A stretch of DNA of 13,836 bases, taken from NCBI GenBank assembly GCA_900618425.1, contig UZAN01047901.1, positions 11,457-25,292 on the forward strand, written 5' to 3'. Numbering within the stretch: position 1 is the first letter of the stretch; each line of letters opens with the position of its first letter. Source of the DNA: Echinostoma caproni. Lineage: Eukaryota > Platyhelminthes > Trematoda > Plagiorchiida > Echinostomatidae. The position numbers and the translations under genes were made by a program. This document shows, piece by piece, positions 1 to 7,834 of the stretch. The notes under the pieces were generated by a model. That model saw only the letters and a program-made list of their open reading frames with translations. It ran no database searches and was not told the origin of the DNA.

Positions 1-600
1 GATCTTGTGTAGGCATCTAGGCAGCACCGAGCTGACATCGATAGGGTGGTATTGGGCCGCCGATGTTGGAAGAGCCACGTTTAGGATCAGCGTCAAGCGA
101 GCCCTGCTAAGAGACGGCGGCCGCACACCGCTAGCTAAGATGGTATTCAGGTAGCCTGCAAGAACCTTATGTGGCATTGTTTCAAGGTCTGCAGGGGTGA
201 GCCGGTCCAGACCTGCTGCGGACTTCGGCATGTCCTTCAAAACCTGTCGGACTTCATCTAGGGTAATGGTGATAACCGTTACCAGTTCATGACGCATTGG
301 GTGTTGACTGGGCGTGTCGGCGACACCAGCCTTTCCCAACAGCTCCGTCCAGTACTCCTCCACGTCCGTAGGCTTTTCGGGCGCGGTTGTCGGCAGCTGT
401 CGCCATCAACCATCGAGCACATGCACGGTGGCACCCTTCTTGCTCATAGCATACCGTCTTTGCAGGTGCGCGTATGTTGCACGCCTGAGCGCTTTCTTGG
501 TCTTATACTTTCGTCGCCATTGCCATGCATTACTGGGCGTCCGAACATGAGGGAAGTACTGTCGTGCATGTTCCTCCAGCTTAGTCGCTAAATAGTGTGA
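1..600 (-). pseudogene. R2-like reverse transcriptase, N-terminal part, broken
   Basis: From about 595 leftward one minus-strand frame reads AWQWRRKYKTKKALRRA, then YAHLQRRYAMSKKGATVHVLDG, a TGA stop at 408-406, and then KPTDVEEYWTELLGKAGV. This is the basic linker and W-x-x-L region before the RT of R2 elements. It continues without further stops to the window edge through VRQVLKDMPKSAAGLDRLTP, LNTILASGVRPPSLSRARLT and YHPIDVSSVLPRCLHKI. These match RT blocks 0-2 of the family (AAGxDxLTP, GxxPxxLxxARxTLI, YRPIxVSSVxxRxLHKI). The IPK of block 1 reads LNV and the R of YRPI is H, so decay is visible. The catalytic aspartates would lie outside the window. A frame change is needed near 590 to join this to the upstream block. 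Confidence 0.75.
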
Positions 601-794
601 GTCCTTGACATCGCGGCAAGGCTGAGCAGGTCGGCCTGTCCCATGGCTTGGTGGTTCCCGACTGCCAGTTCTTTAACGGCGGTGTCTAAAAGTGCGGCAC
701 ACCAGTTATTGTGAGCGACCAGTGGCTGCTCCAAGCTAACCGGCATGCTCGGCTATGGCGTTGTTTCTGTTATTGTTACTGGAATAAGGCTTAA

Positions 795-947
795 CTGACA
801 CATCAGAGCCGGATGGATTTTGCCTGAGAAGTCAGGAAGTAGCAAAGTCGCGACTTCTGTCTGATGCCTCGCGGACCGTGACAGGTTCACCTTCATCCGC
901 CGCAGTTTCTCAAGCTCGTGACAAGTCCAGGCTCTCCAGGGATTCCT
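795..947 (-). pseudogene. Myb-like DNA-binding block of the R2-like element
   Basis: The minus-strand frame reads RNPWRAWTCHELEKLRRMKV followed by NLSRSARHQTEVATLLLPDF and SGK. R2 proteins carry a Myb-like domain between the N-terminal zinc fingers and the RT, with a pattern of W, xxE, xxL, then an N/H-rich turn and a (L)PxxxxxxAI segment. The spacing and the positions of W, E, L, R and PDFSGK fit that pattern. The domain normally helps bind the 28S target. It sits in an open stretch (1076-753) that is in a different frame from the RT block. Moderate confidence, because the similarity was judged from memory of family features. Confidence 0.5.
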
Positions 948-1152
948 ATGGTCGCCGGTGGTCGCGCCGGCTGCGATTGTGATCAGGGGGACAGGAACAG
1001 TGGACGATGAGGCCCTTCTGCTTATGTCGGTCGTCAACCGATCTACCACTTGCGTGGACACTGGGTCAATGTACATCTGTGTTGGGCACCACTGGTTGAT
1101 GCTGCGGAGCTGGTGGGATGGGACAAGGGATGGATGGGGGACGCATTAGCGA

Positions 1153-1398
1153 CTACGTCATGATGCGTGGTGTTCCTACTTCCCCTTGGGAGGCTTCACC
1201 AGATAGATGTAGGCGCTTGTGGATGGCGCCCGGCGTTCCACCCGAGAAGTGAGGGGCCAGGGTGATGGTGAGGGACTTCCTAGAAGCATTGGATTGACGA
1301 GGTCGGTGTCCGTGGCGTGGAGTGCCAGGAGGTCTTCTGGACACCAGACCAGGTTGGCTATCGGGAGATAGCTTTAGGTCACAGTGATCGGAATTCAA
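1153..1398 (-). pseudogene. Possible N-terminal zinc-finger remnant of the R2-like element
   Basis: This minus-strand open stretch of 81 codons has the segment APHFSGGTPGAIHKRLH. It resembles the second half of a C2H2 finger (F-x-x-x-x-G-x-x-x-H-K-R-x-x-H) of the kind found at the N-terminus of R2 proteins, but the two cysteines are missing. It lies upstream of the Myb-like block, where the fingers should be. The call depends mostly on position; it could be chance coding potential in GC-rich DNA. Confidence 0.22.
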
Positions 1399-1399
1399 C

Positions 1400-2930
1400 C
1401 ATGCTACGCTGTCCTAACGGCAACCGATCTTTCACCACGGCAAGGGTGTTAGGCCAACCAGCATCGCCCGCACCGCCACCCCGCAGCCCTTAACACAGAA
1501 CGTTTGACCGATCTCCTTCAAGTCTTTAGCAGACCCAGTGTAACTCGGCTGTACAGCAGGCGTGCCTTCACCACACGGATGGAAGCACATGATAAAAGAT
1601 CATTACAAACACACAGGACAATGTGAAACGACGGAGTAATCAAACTATCACATCCACAAAGCAAAATGACATCTTCAATCGAAAAAGGTGTAGTTTATGG
1701 CATCACGTGTTGAACTTGGTCCGACCAACCACAGTCATGATGAATGCATCAGTCGGTTTGAACATACACTGGAAACGACAAAAGAGAGCAAACGAATAGA
1801 TGTATACAAACGCTCAAGATACACCTTTTCGCTAGAACATAATGAATAGATTGCAAAGCGAACTATCCGTTTGAATATGGGAAGGAAGTCAATGTTATGA
1901 GTATACCCCGTNCCCCGGAACAGATATTTCACCCATTTTAGATGTTCTTTCGTTCTCGATGTATTCGAACTATTTCACCTTTGTTTTTCTTTAATAGGTT
2001 AATTATGATGTGATTATTATAGCTAAATAGTTGTATATTATGGTGGGCTTCATATAATCAATTCTGTGGTTAGCCTAATATTGCAACAAAAAGGAGGAAT
2101 ATCTGAAATTAATATGGAAAAATTGGGTCAGTAAAAGTAAAAAGGTAGTAGAAAGGTAGGTAATTTTCAGGATAACTAGATACATCGAACTGAAAAAGGG
2201 CTGAATACCGCATGCAATGTGCCGATATTAAGCTGAGGGCGTCAAAAAAGATTTAAAATTCTCCGATACATAAAGGATGCACAAGACGGTAGATCTAAAT
2301 TCCTTTATAAATAAACAGTTTATAGTTATAAACTTTGAGAACAGCTAACCGGATTAATCTACTTTTCATCGGTTCGGGTTATTTTGTGACAAAACCGTCA
2401 ACCGATGTTTATACTACTTATTAGCATCTACTACCGTTTACCCTGCTATGTCACAGTTCCTGAAATTTGCCCACCTTTTCGAATTCCCGAGGGGTGCGAC
2501 GTAGCAGGAGACTGACTGTATGCACTTCCCGCTACCGAGCGGCCACTTCTCTCCCTTAGTACTCGGTTCACCAGGCCAGCAAATAGCTGCCGAACTCCAT
2601 CAACACTGGAAATTTCGTACACTTGGTGATCCGGTACGTCACGTGAATGGTTTTCGTCGTCTCGTCACCACCGGGAGCCATTCAGGTACATCACCCAACG
2701 TGGCGGACACGGTGGTGTTAGAAAAACTACTACACGTGCGACCGTTTAACACCCCATCAAATCCGATCAGATAGTGAGTGTGAATAAAGCATTTTGACCT
2801 GACGGTATCTGATCCAAATTCGGAAAGGATGTGTTCGAATAAAATTATCGATCATGCTCATAATATCAAATCCATATAGGAATGTTTGGATCAGTCACAT
2901 GAGAAAACTAAAAGATAGCAATTTTTCAGT
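1400..2930. other. AT-rich stretch with no assignable gene
   Basis: Only short open stretches without recognisable motifs were seen on either strand, including the reading frames at 1735-1932 (-) and 2520-2774 (+). The part 1600-2450 is strongly AT-rich. An isolated N lies at about 1911. The segment 2440-2780 is less AT-rich and may be an old repeat, but I could not name it. Confidence 0.6.
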
Positions 2931-2933
2931 TGA

Positions 2934-2972
2934 CGACATTTCGACCCTCTTGGAGGGCCTTTTTCATATCAA
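2934..2972 (+). repeat. Retroelement terminal motif: CGACATTTCG followed by a hairpin
   Basis: The sequence GACGACATTTCG is followed directly by ACCCTCttgGAGGGCC, whose arms CCCTC and GAGGG form a 5-bp stem with a 3-base loop. The same architecture, CGACGTTTCG followed by a perfect hairpin, occurs on the minus strand at the ends of the LINE copies at 12032 and 13300. Such CGAC-TTTCG-plus-hairpin strings are common near the ends of retroelements of PLE and LINE type in animals. Which element this one ended cannot be told from the flanks. Confidence 0.5.
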
Positions 2973-3104
2973 TTAAACAGCGAACATTGAACCAAAACTG
3001 TGAAAGAAACCGTATCAAATGGAGGTGCAATAAATTGGTCTGGGGGGAGGAACAGTTGATTTGTTGTGCCACTCTTTGAACCAAGCGTGATTCGAATGTA
3101 TGAA

Positions 3105-3153
3105 CGCAACTGATGAGATTACCGCGAAATAGATTAATTCAACATATCCATCT
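3105..3153 (+). ncRNA. Degenerate hammerhead ribozyme relic
   Basis: CTGATGA (3110-3116), GAAA (3126-3129) and a possible ATC cleavage triplet (3146-3148) are in hammerhead order. The 19 bases after GAAA (3130-3148) are the same length as, and clearly similar to, those after GAAA in the better copy at 9570-9588; both contain AATTCAAC. Stem I does not pair and stems II and III are poor. It therefore reads as a decayed copy of the same PLE-type hammerhead rather than a working ribozyme. Confidence 0.42.
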
Positions 3154-3159
3154 TTGATT

Positions 3160-3884
3160 GTGGATGCACCATGCACTTTTGACAGGTCAATCGCGACTAC
3201 TCTTCATCTGTTGGCACAGCTACGCCAGTGAGGTAAAGCCTAGTAAACAATATAATGGATGTACAGTCAATCTTCTGCCATGTCGCAACCCTGAGATGTC
3301 GCGTTTTCCAATATCTTCTCACTTTTTCGAAAACCCAAACCAACGGTATGCTTAATAACGTAGTTTCTGATTATGCGAAATCGCACGCCACAATATGTCG
3401 CAGATCCCGTTACGTATGCATTGGGTCGTTGAGCGATGGTCGGGACGACCATTGATCATCCACCCTGCACTAACGTGCAAACAAGTGAACGATATTCGCG
3501 ATAGACTGGTAAGCGGATGAGTGGAGTAAGTTGTTAGATCCGAGCGATCGATAACCAACGTCACGCGGACGCGNCCCAGGGCACCGATGAAATAAGACAG
3601 GTCATTTGTCAAAGGTCATCGTAACCCGGGTACAAGGGGAGTTTGTGCGATGCACTTTTAGCTTTTGAATCGTTAAGTGCTTGAGGGTTGCCGTAAATCC
3701 AGTAGGCTGGCGTCTAGGGTCCTCGGTTGACTAAATAGCAGTGAATTTCGTCCGGAAAATTTGCACGTGAACCATCTGACAAAATAGTGCGCGTATCTCG
3801 GACGAGTCAAAGGTTCGCCCAGTGTCAACATCGCAGGATTTTTTCATTCCGAATCTACGACATGCCGCATCGATCCACAAATGA
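3160..3884. other. Stretch with no assignable gene
   Basis: Short open stretches exist on both strands (for example 3158-3355 and 3352-3612) but they show no motif or composition that I can tie to a family. An N is present at about 3574. The right end merges into the gypsy gag relic. Confidence 0.5.
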
Positions 3885-4523
3885 TTGTCTACCGACGCGG
3901 CAGTAGTATCCGACTCAGAACTTATCCTCCTCCTGTGACGGCCTGAAAATTACACCACCGATCCGGTTCACTTATTGATCGGCTTCCGGCTTGTCGAATT
4001 CGAGAATGCTGATGTTACTGTCGATCGTCACAAGACGAATTGGGCAATCAGTAAACTCGCCCATGATGCAGCCTGGCAACTGCAGGATATCATCATGGCC
4101 CACACCAAATGCTCCGTCCGTAAAGAAGCCCTGATCAATCGAACCCCTCAGTCTGACGTTGAGTGAGTACGGCGTCTTTTTAAGGACCTGTCACTCGGGG
4201 ACCGTAACCCATGCACTTTGTAGTGGGAGATGCAGCAAGTCTAATGACCATCTCCTATTAGCCAGAACATTTCAAGAGAGCTCTGGATGCAGTGACTCCC
4301 TCCGGACGTAGAAGCATTTGTGGCGTTCGTCTGTATGTCTTCTCTGACGGTTGCGGCATCCATCACCGATGAGGTGATGGTCCGTCCCCGCCTGCAGGTA
4401 TCCGTGTTAGCCCACACCCCAGTATCCACCGATATCACTACCCTTAGTGTTGTTTCCCTTGTAGTCGCTGGTTTTCCCTTGGAGAAAAAAAATGGGCAAG
4501 CCTCTAGACATGATCAGTCATAA
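3885..4523 (+). pseudogene. Ty3/gypsy-like LTR retrotransposon gag, multiply stopped
   Basis: One plus-strand frame runs from about 3885 to the TAA at 4521-4523, interrupted by stops at 3936, 4164, 4221, 4242, 4245 and 4293. The blocks read SDSELILLL, TTDPVHLLIGFRLVEFENAD, HKTNWAISKLAHDAAWQLQD, KEALINRTPQSDVE, VRRLFKDLSLGDRNP, ISQNISRELWMQ, LPPDVEAFVAF and ITDEVMVRP. This is the order of a flatworm Ty3/gypsy gag (capsid-type Retrotrans_gag): a WFxxVExxF-like start, a KxxxxxxxL helix, KxALIxRTxxSxxxRxRxLFxxxxLGDRxPxxLLRxMQ, then LPPxVxxxLA. The C-terminal zinc knuckle is not readable, although PLEKKNGQASR fits its end. All stops lie in the same frame, so the damage is mostly point mutation. 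The protease and RT that should follow were not found. Confidence 0.75.
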
Positions 4524-4725
4524 TTTTCCCTGCTTTCTGACCTTTAAGCTCAACACGGTACCCTGCACGATGCGCTCGATCGACTGTGACAATCCCTTGG
4601 CACCTACCCACCTTTCCCGCGGTCTTTCCGCATTGGTCAACAACACGCACACAGAGCATCACTAACCTTGGATCGTGCAAAGGCCCGGCTGTCTTGCTAA
4701 TTGGAATCTCGCTTGCTTTCGATCC
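4524..4725. other. Short unassigned gap between gag and PLE relics
   Basis: No motif was recognised in any frame. The gypsy pol region would be expected here but is absent, so the gag copy is truncated or interrupted. Confidence 0.4.
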
Positions 4726-5016
4726 CTAACAACTTGCCCATTGCGATTGCAGAAGAATAACAAATATTTTGTCATCTGTCGGTAGGCCTACGTCCATCCT
4801 GTTACTTTCGATATAGGTAAATAAATAATCAATTGTTTCGCCGATCGGAACGTTCGTGAATAGAGATATGATATCTGGCGAAACCATGCGGCGATCTTTG
4901 GTGTTTAAGCCACTCAAGGCGCCAATGAGACCGGTTGTATCCTTGAGGCTATGCTGGGTTAATATCACCCAAACCGGTTCAAGAAGACAGGCCAGCCAGT
5001 TGGCTAACTGTGGTGA
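4726..5016 (-). pseudogene. Penelope-like element RT fragment, catalytic block A
   Basis: The minus-strand frame reads SPQLANWLACLLEPVWV, then HSLKDTTGLIGALSGLN, MVSPDIISLFTNVPIGETID and YLFTYIESNRMDVGLPTDDK. This matches the PLE reverse-transcriptase core: SPxxxLAxWLAxLLEPV, followed by S/FDVVSLFTNVPxxETIDxL. The Asp in SPDIISLFTNVP is the first catalytic aspartate and is kept. The fragment ends near 4726, before the QxxGxxMGSPL and YVDD blocks. It pairs with the piece at 5358-5435, which holds the block that should immediately precede it. The two belong to one relic split by about 340 bp. Confidence 0.8.
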
Positions 5017-5357
5017 TCGTGTAACGAGTTCGCACGCACCGCGGTACAGCTTCCAGGTAACCAATCAAGAAGCGGGATAATCGACCAACCCTGTGGTCGC
5101 AATTGGCATTACCGGATTGGTTGAGTGCAAGAAGGCAAACAGATAAACCATATCGTTGTCGATTGGACATTCAAGAATCGAACAATGATTGTTTGTTGCT
5201 TGTGATATATATTTCCATGATTTTCTGAATAGAACTAAATGTATCCACCGCTCGTCTTGGTTCTACCTGACTTTGCGCTGCTATTCGGTGGGTTTTCAGT
5301 CCGATTCCGAGTTCACACTATTCGATTTCGATTCCTATTCCGAATACTACACAACCA
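5017..5357. other. About 340 bp interrupting the PLE RT relic
   Basis: In a PLE the residues after RPILDM should be followed within a few positions by the SPxxLAxWLA block. Here the two are separated by about 340 bp that encode neither. The insert contains repeats of a TTCCGATTCC-like string (about 5300-5345), and on the minus strand an isolated RYGL codon run (about 5154-5143). It could be a later insertion, a retained PLE intron (introns are known in some PLEs), or a rearranged second PLE piece. Confidence 0.45.
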
Positions 5358-5435
5358 CATGTCCAAGATTGGCCTGAGGGGCACTCCAATCTCATATACT
5401 TTGGGCAGCGCATACAATCGTGGAATCGTAGTCCT
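5358..5435 (-). pseudogene. Penelope-like element RT fragment, LPKxHKxGxPLRPI block
   Basis: The minus strand reads RTTIPRLYALPKVYEIGVPL followed by RPILDM. PLE reverse transcriptases have a diagnostic block PRLYGLPKxHKxGxPLRPIxD; here G is changed to A and HK to YE. It lies upstream, in transcription order, of the 5016-4726 fragment and on the same strand, so the two form one broken element. Confidence 0.75.
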
Positions 5436-5589
5436 GTTTTGCGAATCCGTTCAAAACGTGGCGGTTTCTATAGAGTCCTTTTGAATACTTTAATTACCCT
5501 CCCTCTGTTTTTCCCTTCTAAATCCTTCTGGAATACTATAGTCATATTTATTGTGTTGTAATGGCATGATTAAGACACACTGAGAACGA

Positions 5590-5800
5590 GCTTGTTTGCC
5601 AATGCACTTTTACACCAAACCGTTCCTCATTTCCCTCCAACAATGTGCAGAATCACGGAAAGCTGATGAGCAGGGTCAACCATGTGAAGTTACTAGGTTT
5701 CACACTTGAAAGCAACCTTCGCTGATCCTCACGTTCCCCAACAGCTGCACGTTATTTGAAAATTCTATCTTTTCACGTAAGAACACTGCTCGAATTCTGA
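5590..5800 (+). pseudogene. Non-LTR retrotransposon RT C-terminal fragment (block D/E)
   Basis: The plus strand reads CTFTPNRSSFPSNNVQNHGK, then LMSRVNHVKLLGFTLESNLR, a TGA, and SSRSPTAARYLKILSFHVRT. This fits the end of a CR1/jockey-type RT: KCxxMxFxxxR, then VxxVKLLGVxLxSxLRW, SxHV, KAxxRLYxLRxL. The TGA stands where W is expected, one base away from TGG. The upstream RT blocks are not adjacent. The LINE relic at 6246 has only earlier blocks, so this is either a separate copy or a rearranged part of the same kind of element. Confidence 0.6.
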
Positions 5801-5962
5801 CTTGTTCTGACTTGTCGGTGATAAACGCTTTCTTTTGAGAATGTGTCCTACCTGTAACCCTTTACCGCTCCACTGTAATTTTCCCTGGATTTGTGAAGGC
5901 TGGTTTCAAGTTGCTGCGGTATGGCCTCTCAATGATCAGCCGTGTCTCCTAAGTTCCGTTAC

Positions 5963-6124
5963 CTGTTCGACTTGGTAATATGTATAATGTTCATATTGAT
6001 GTTTGCTTGAAGTTTGCAGACAGTATCCTATCTGAATGAACCTATCGTTCACACATTGACCCGTGTGCATGCAAATCCCATCAGTGCACCCGTTCGAAGT
6101 GCAAACGTACCCCATCTCGTATAT
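5963..6124 (-). other. Cysteine-rich open segment, uncertain
   Basis: A minus-strand open stretch (6208-5936) contains GYVCTSNGCTDGICMHTGQC followed by VNDRFIQIGYC. The six cysteines and the TGxC and GYC spacing resemble an EGF-like module lacking one cysteine. The segment 6124-5963 is exactly 54 codons and is bounded by a CAG before it and CAG/GTAACG after it, which could be splice sites. Nothing else here supports a host gene, and the neighbours are retroelement relics. It may be chance. Confidence 0.15.
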
Positions 6125-6245
6125 CTGCATACGGAAACTCCTTGGTACCCTAGCTCGCCCAGATACTGACTGAAAGCTTTCATATAACTCGTTAAAGGCG
6201 GTACACAAAACCTTTATGATGTGTTAGAGCTTGAGTTGAAATTGA

Positions 6246-7003
6246 CCTTCTGCCGCTGGCCCAGATCATTTGCACTCTGCTTTCTTCACATTTGATGCTG
6301 CTTCCCGAGCTGGGGCAGTCACCTCCATTGTAAATCAATCTCTTTGCACTTCTACTATCCCCAACTGTTGGAGGCCGGTCAAAATCATAGCAATCCCAAA
6401 AGTATCCAAATCTTCTATCCTCTACAGACCTTTTCATCCCATAGCGTTCACATATTCAGCGCTTAAATTGACTGAAAACGTTATCCTCAAACGCCTTCAG
6501 CAGTTTATAAATATCCCCAGTACATCCCCTTTAGAGTTTCCTTACAGGCCTAATTGAGCCACCTGGCTCGCAGTCTACACTCATATTCATTTGTTCATTA
6601 AGTCTTTCAACAACTTTATTAAGTCTGCTCACCCTGAATCTCTGGAATTCTCTTTGGCGTTTGATTCCATTCCACGATCTAAGTTGGCACAAACAAACAC
6701 TGGAATCGTTTGAATGCCCCAAGCCTTTGTTAGTTTGTCTATCCAACTATTTTGCAGATAGAGTACAAACAGCTAGATTGGGCAAGGCTAAACACGTAGT
6801 CTAAACACTTAGTCAACAACTCTGGAGTTGTGCTATCCCAATACTTGTTTTCCACTTTTATTTGTGATATGCCCTCTGTTTCTCCTGCACGTATTTTGGA
6901 ATATACAGGTGTCATCGTGCTGTGCCAACCCATTTCTTCTTACTTCAGTCTAAGCTCCTTCACCGACAATCTTGATTAAATTCAGTCAGTCTCTTCATCA
7001 TCA
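6246..7003 (+). pseudogene. Non-LTR (CR1/jockey-type) retrotransposon RT relic, copy 3
   Basis: The plus strand reads PSAAGPDHLHSAFFTFDA, VNQSLCTSTIPNCWRPVKII, AIPKVSKSSILYRPFHPIAF, LTENVILKRLQQFI and EFPYRPN, with a stop at 6555-6557. In the same frame follow ATWLAVYTHIHLF and LEFSLAFDSIPRSKLAQ, then YFADRVQTARLGKAK. After a frame change come CDMPSVSPARILEYTGVIVL and SSFTDNLD. These are RT blocks 0 to D in the right order (SAxGPDxL, PxxWxxAxIxPIPK, xRPIAxT, FxYRPNRST, LDFSxAFDxIP, ADD region, xxNLDxIQ). The block A aspartate is Glu in LEFS, and the YADD box reads EYTGVIV, so both catalytic sites are lost. From 6712 on it matches the inverted copies at the right end of the window. It stops abruptly near 7003, where a gypsy gag on the other strand begins. 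Confidence 0.8.
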
Positions 7004-7371
7004 CGGCTAAGCTTAAACCACAGTTGCAGCGTGACGCTTGTTTGTTCAGCAGGATGAATTCACGTCAGGAAACATGATCGGCGCGAATCATGAAGTTGCA
7101 TTTGTCCCTTTCGTGTGCTTGCAATGCAGTGGGCAGCAGGTGGTTGAGCAGTAGCGATTTCGAGACTCGTATGGCATTTTAGCCGGAGCCTCTGGGAACG
7201 CCAGGTTTTTCAACAGGGAGTACAGGTCACCGCCGCCAGCAGTAGGAAATAGGGCTGACTGATTCTGTGCACCACCTTTGCGAATGCTGCACCACAGCTC
7301 GAATCGTTCGACCCATTCCTATCGGATGGACTCGCCTGCAGGTTTAGTTGCTCAATCGTCGGAAGCTCCAT
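7004..7371 (-). pseudogene. Second Ty3/gypsy-like gag N-terminal part, frameshifted
   Basis: On the minus strand an ATG at 7371-7369 opens MELPTIEQLNLQASPSDR, followed by CGAAFAKVVHRISQPYFL. A frameshift near 7235 leads to GGDLYSLLKNLAFPEAPAKM and PYES; a second shift near 7155 leads to KSLLLNHLLPTALQAHERDK and CNFMIRADHVS. Then comes a TGA at 7067-7065 and EFILLNKQASRCNC. This matches the gypsy gag pattern FxxWxxxFxxxxxxxxxxxYFL, GxxLYSLLKNLAxPxxPxxxPYExLKxLLLNHLxP and ERxKFxxxxRxxxxSxxEFILxLxxxAxxCNF. It differs from the gag at 3885-4523 and lies on the opposite strand, so two gypsy families are present. It ends at the junction with the LINE relic at about 7003. Confidence 0.75.
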
Positions 7372-7383
7372 CACACGACGCCA
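7366..7383 (-). other. Probable primer-binding site of the gypsy-like element
   Basis: On the minus strand the string CACTACA, which fits an LTR 3' end in CA at 7388-7387, is followed by AAT and then TGGCGTCGTGTGATGG. LTR elements place a tRNA-complementary site beginning with TGG a few bases after the 5' LTR. Here it would overlap the gag start codon, which is unusually close. The tRNA was not identified. Confidence 0.35.
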
Positions 7384-7386
7384 ATT

Positions 7387-7640
7387 TGTAGTGTTTGTAA
7401 TAGTAGTAGTAGTACGCACGGAATTCGGAATGCAAACCATGCAATAGGAATCACAAGACGCGAATCAATAATCAGCTATCACGGACTGGATCACAGAAGC
7501 ACTGGATCGCAATGGCACGGGTTCGCAATGTCCCACGAAAACGAGAAGCGAGGAAAAGGTCGCGGGAATGGTAGTCAACAGTAGTTCATTTATTGAAAGA
7601 AATGGGGGGCGATTAAATAAAATGTACAAAAGAAGATTAT
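7387..7640 (-). mobile_element. Possible 5' LTR remnant of the gypsy-like element
   Basis: The region directly upstream of the gag (to its right on the plus strand) has no coding motif. On the minus strand it contains CAATAAATG (about 7595), a candidate polyadenylation signal, and it ends in CACTACA before the putative primer-binding site. A TAG/TAC trinucleotide run lies at 7401-7414. The left LTR boundary (TG) was not found and no second LTR is in the window, so this is inferred from position. Confidence 0.3.
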
Positions 7641-7834
7641 TGGTTGTCTAATCTTCCACCAATCGGATTGCAAAACTTCTAGCATAAACTTGCTTCTGTC
7701 TGCACTGTCTTGGATTGGCTGGCACCATCCACCAACGACGTGTATTCAGAAGGCATGCACATGTCATTGACGTCAGCATTCAAACTTGATTGATCACCAA
7801 TATCCTGAAAGTGTAACGCGCCGCTCCAAGGTAG
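7641..7834. other. Unassigned lead-in to the PLE
   Basis: No motif recognised. It may hold the decayed N-terminal part of the PLE ORF or the far end of the gypsy LTR. Confidence 0.35.

Larger units (their letters stand above)
1..1398 (-). mobile_element. R2-clade non-LTR retrotransposon relic, running off the left edge
   Basis: Read on the minus strand from about 1398 down to 1, three blocks appear in the order expected for an R2-type ORF: a possible C2H2-like remnant (1153-1398), a Myb-like helix block (about 947-795), and the start of a reverse transcriptase (about 600 to 1). R2 elements insert at one site in 28S rRNA genes using a restriction-like endonuclease at the C-terminus; that part would lie beyond the left edge. 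The relic is GC-richer than the AT-rich DNA to its right. The reading frame changes between blocks and carries an in-frame stop, so it is dead. The clade call rests on RT motifs and domain order, not on a search. An alternative is a NeSL/R4-type relative. Confidence 0.72.

Noticed and set aside
2520..2774. 84-codon plus-strand open stretch
   Set aside because: No motif, no family resemblance and no neighbouring signal; length is compatible with chance.
3352..3612. 86-codon minus-strand open stretch spanning an N
   Set aside because: The translation shows no recognisable domain, and the N makes the frame uncertain.
5661..5690. Plus-strand CTGATGAG, a hammerhead-like string
   Set aside because: No GAAA at a suitable distance; the string lies inside the LINE RT reading frame (KLMSRV).
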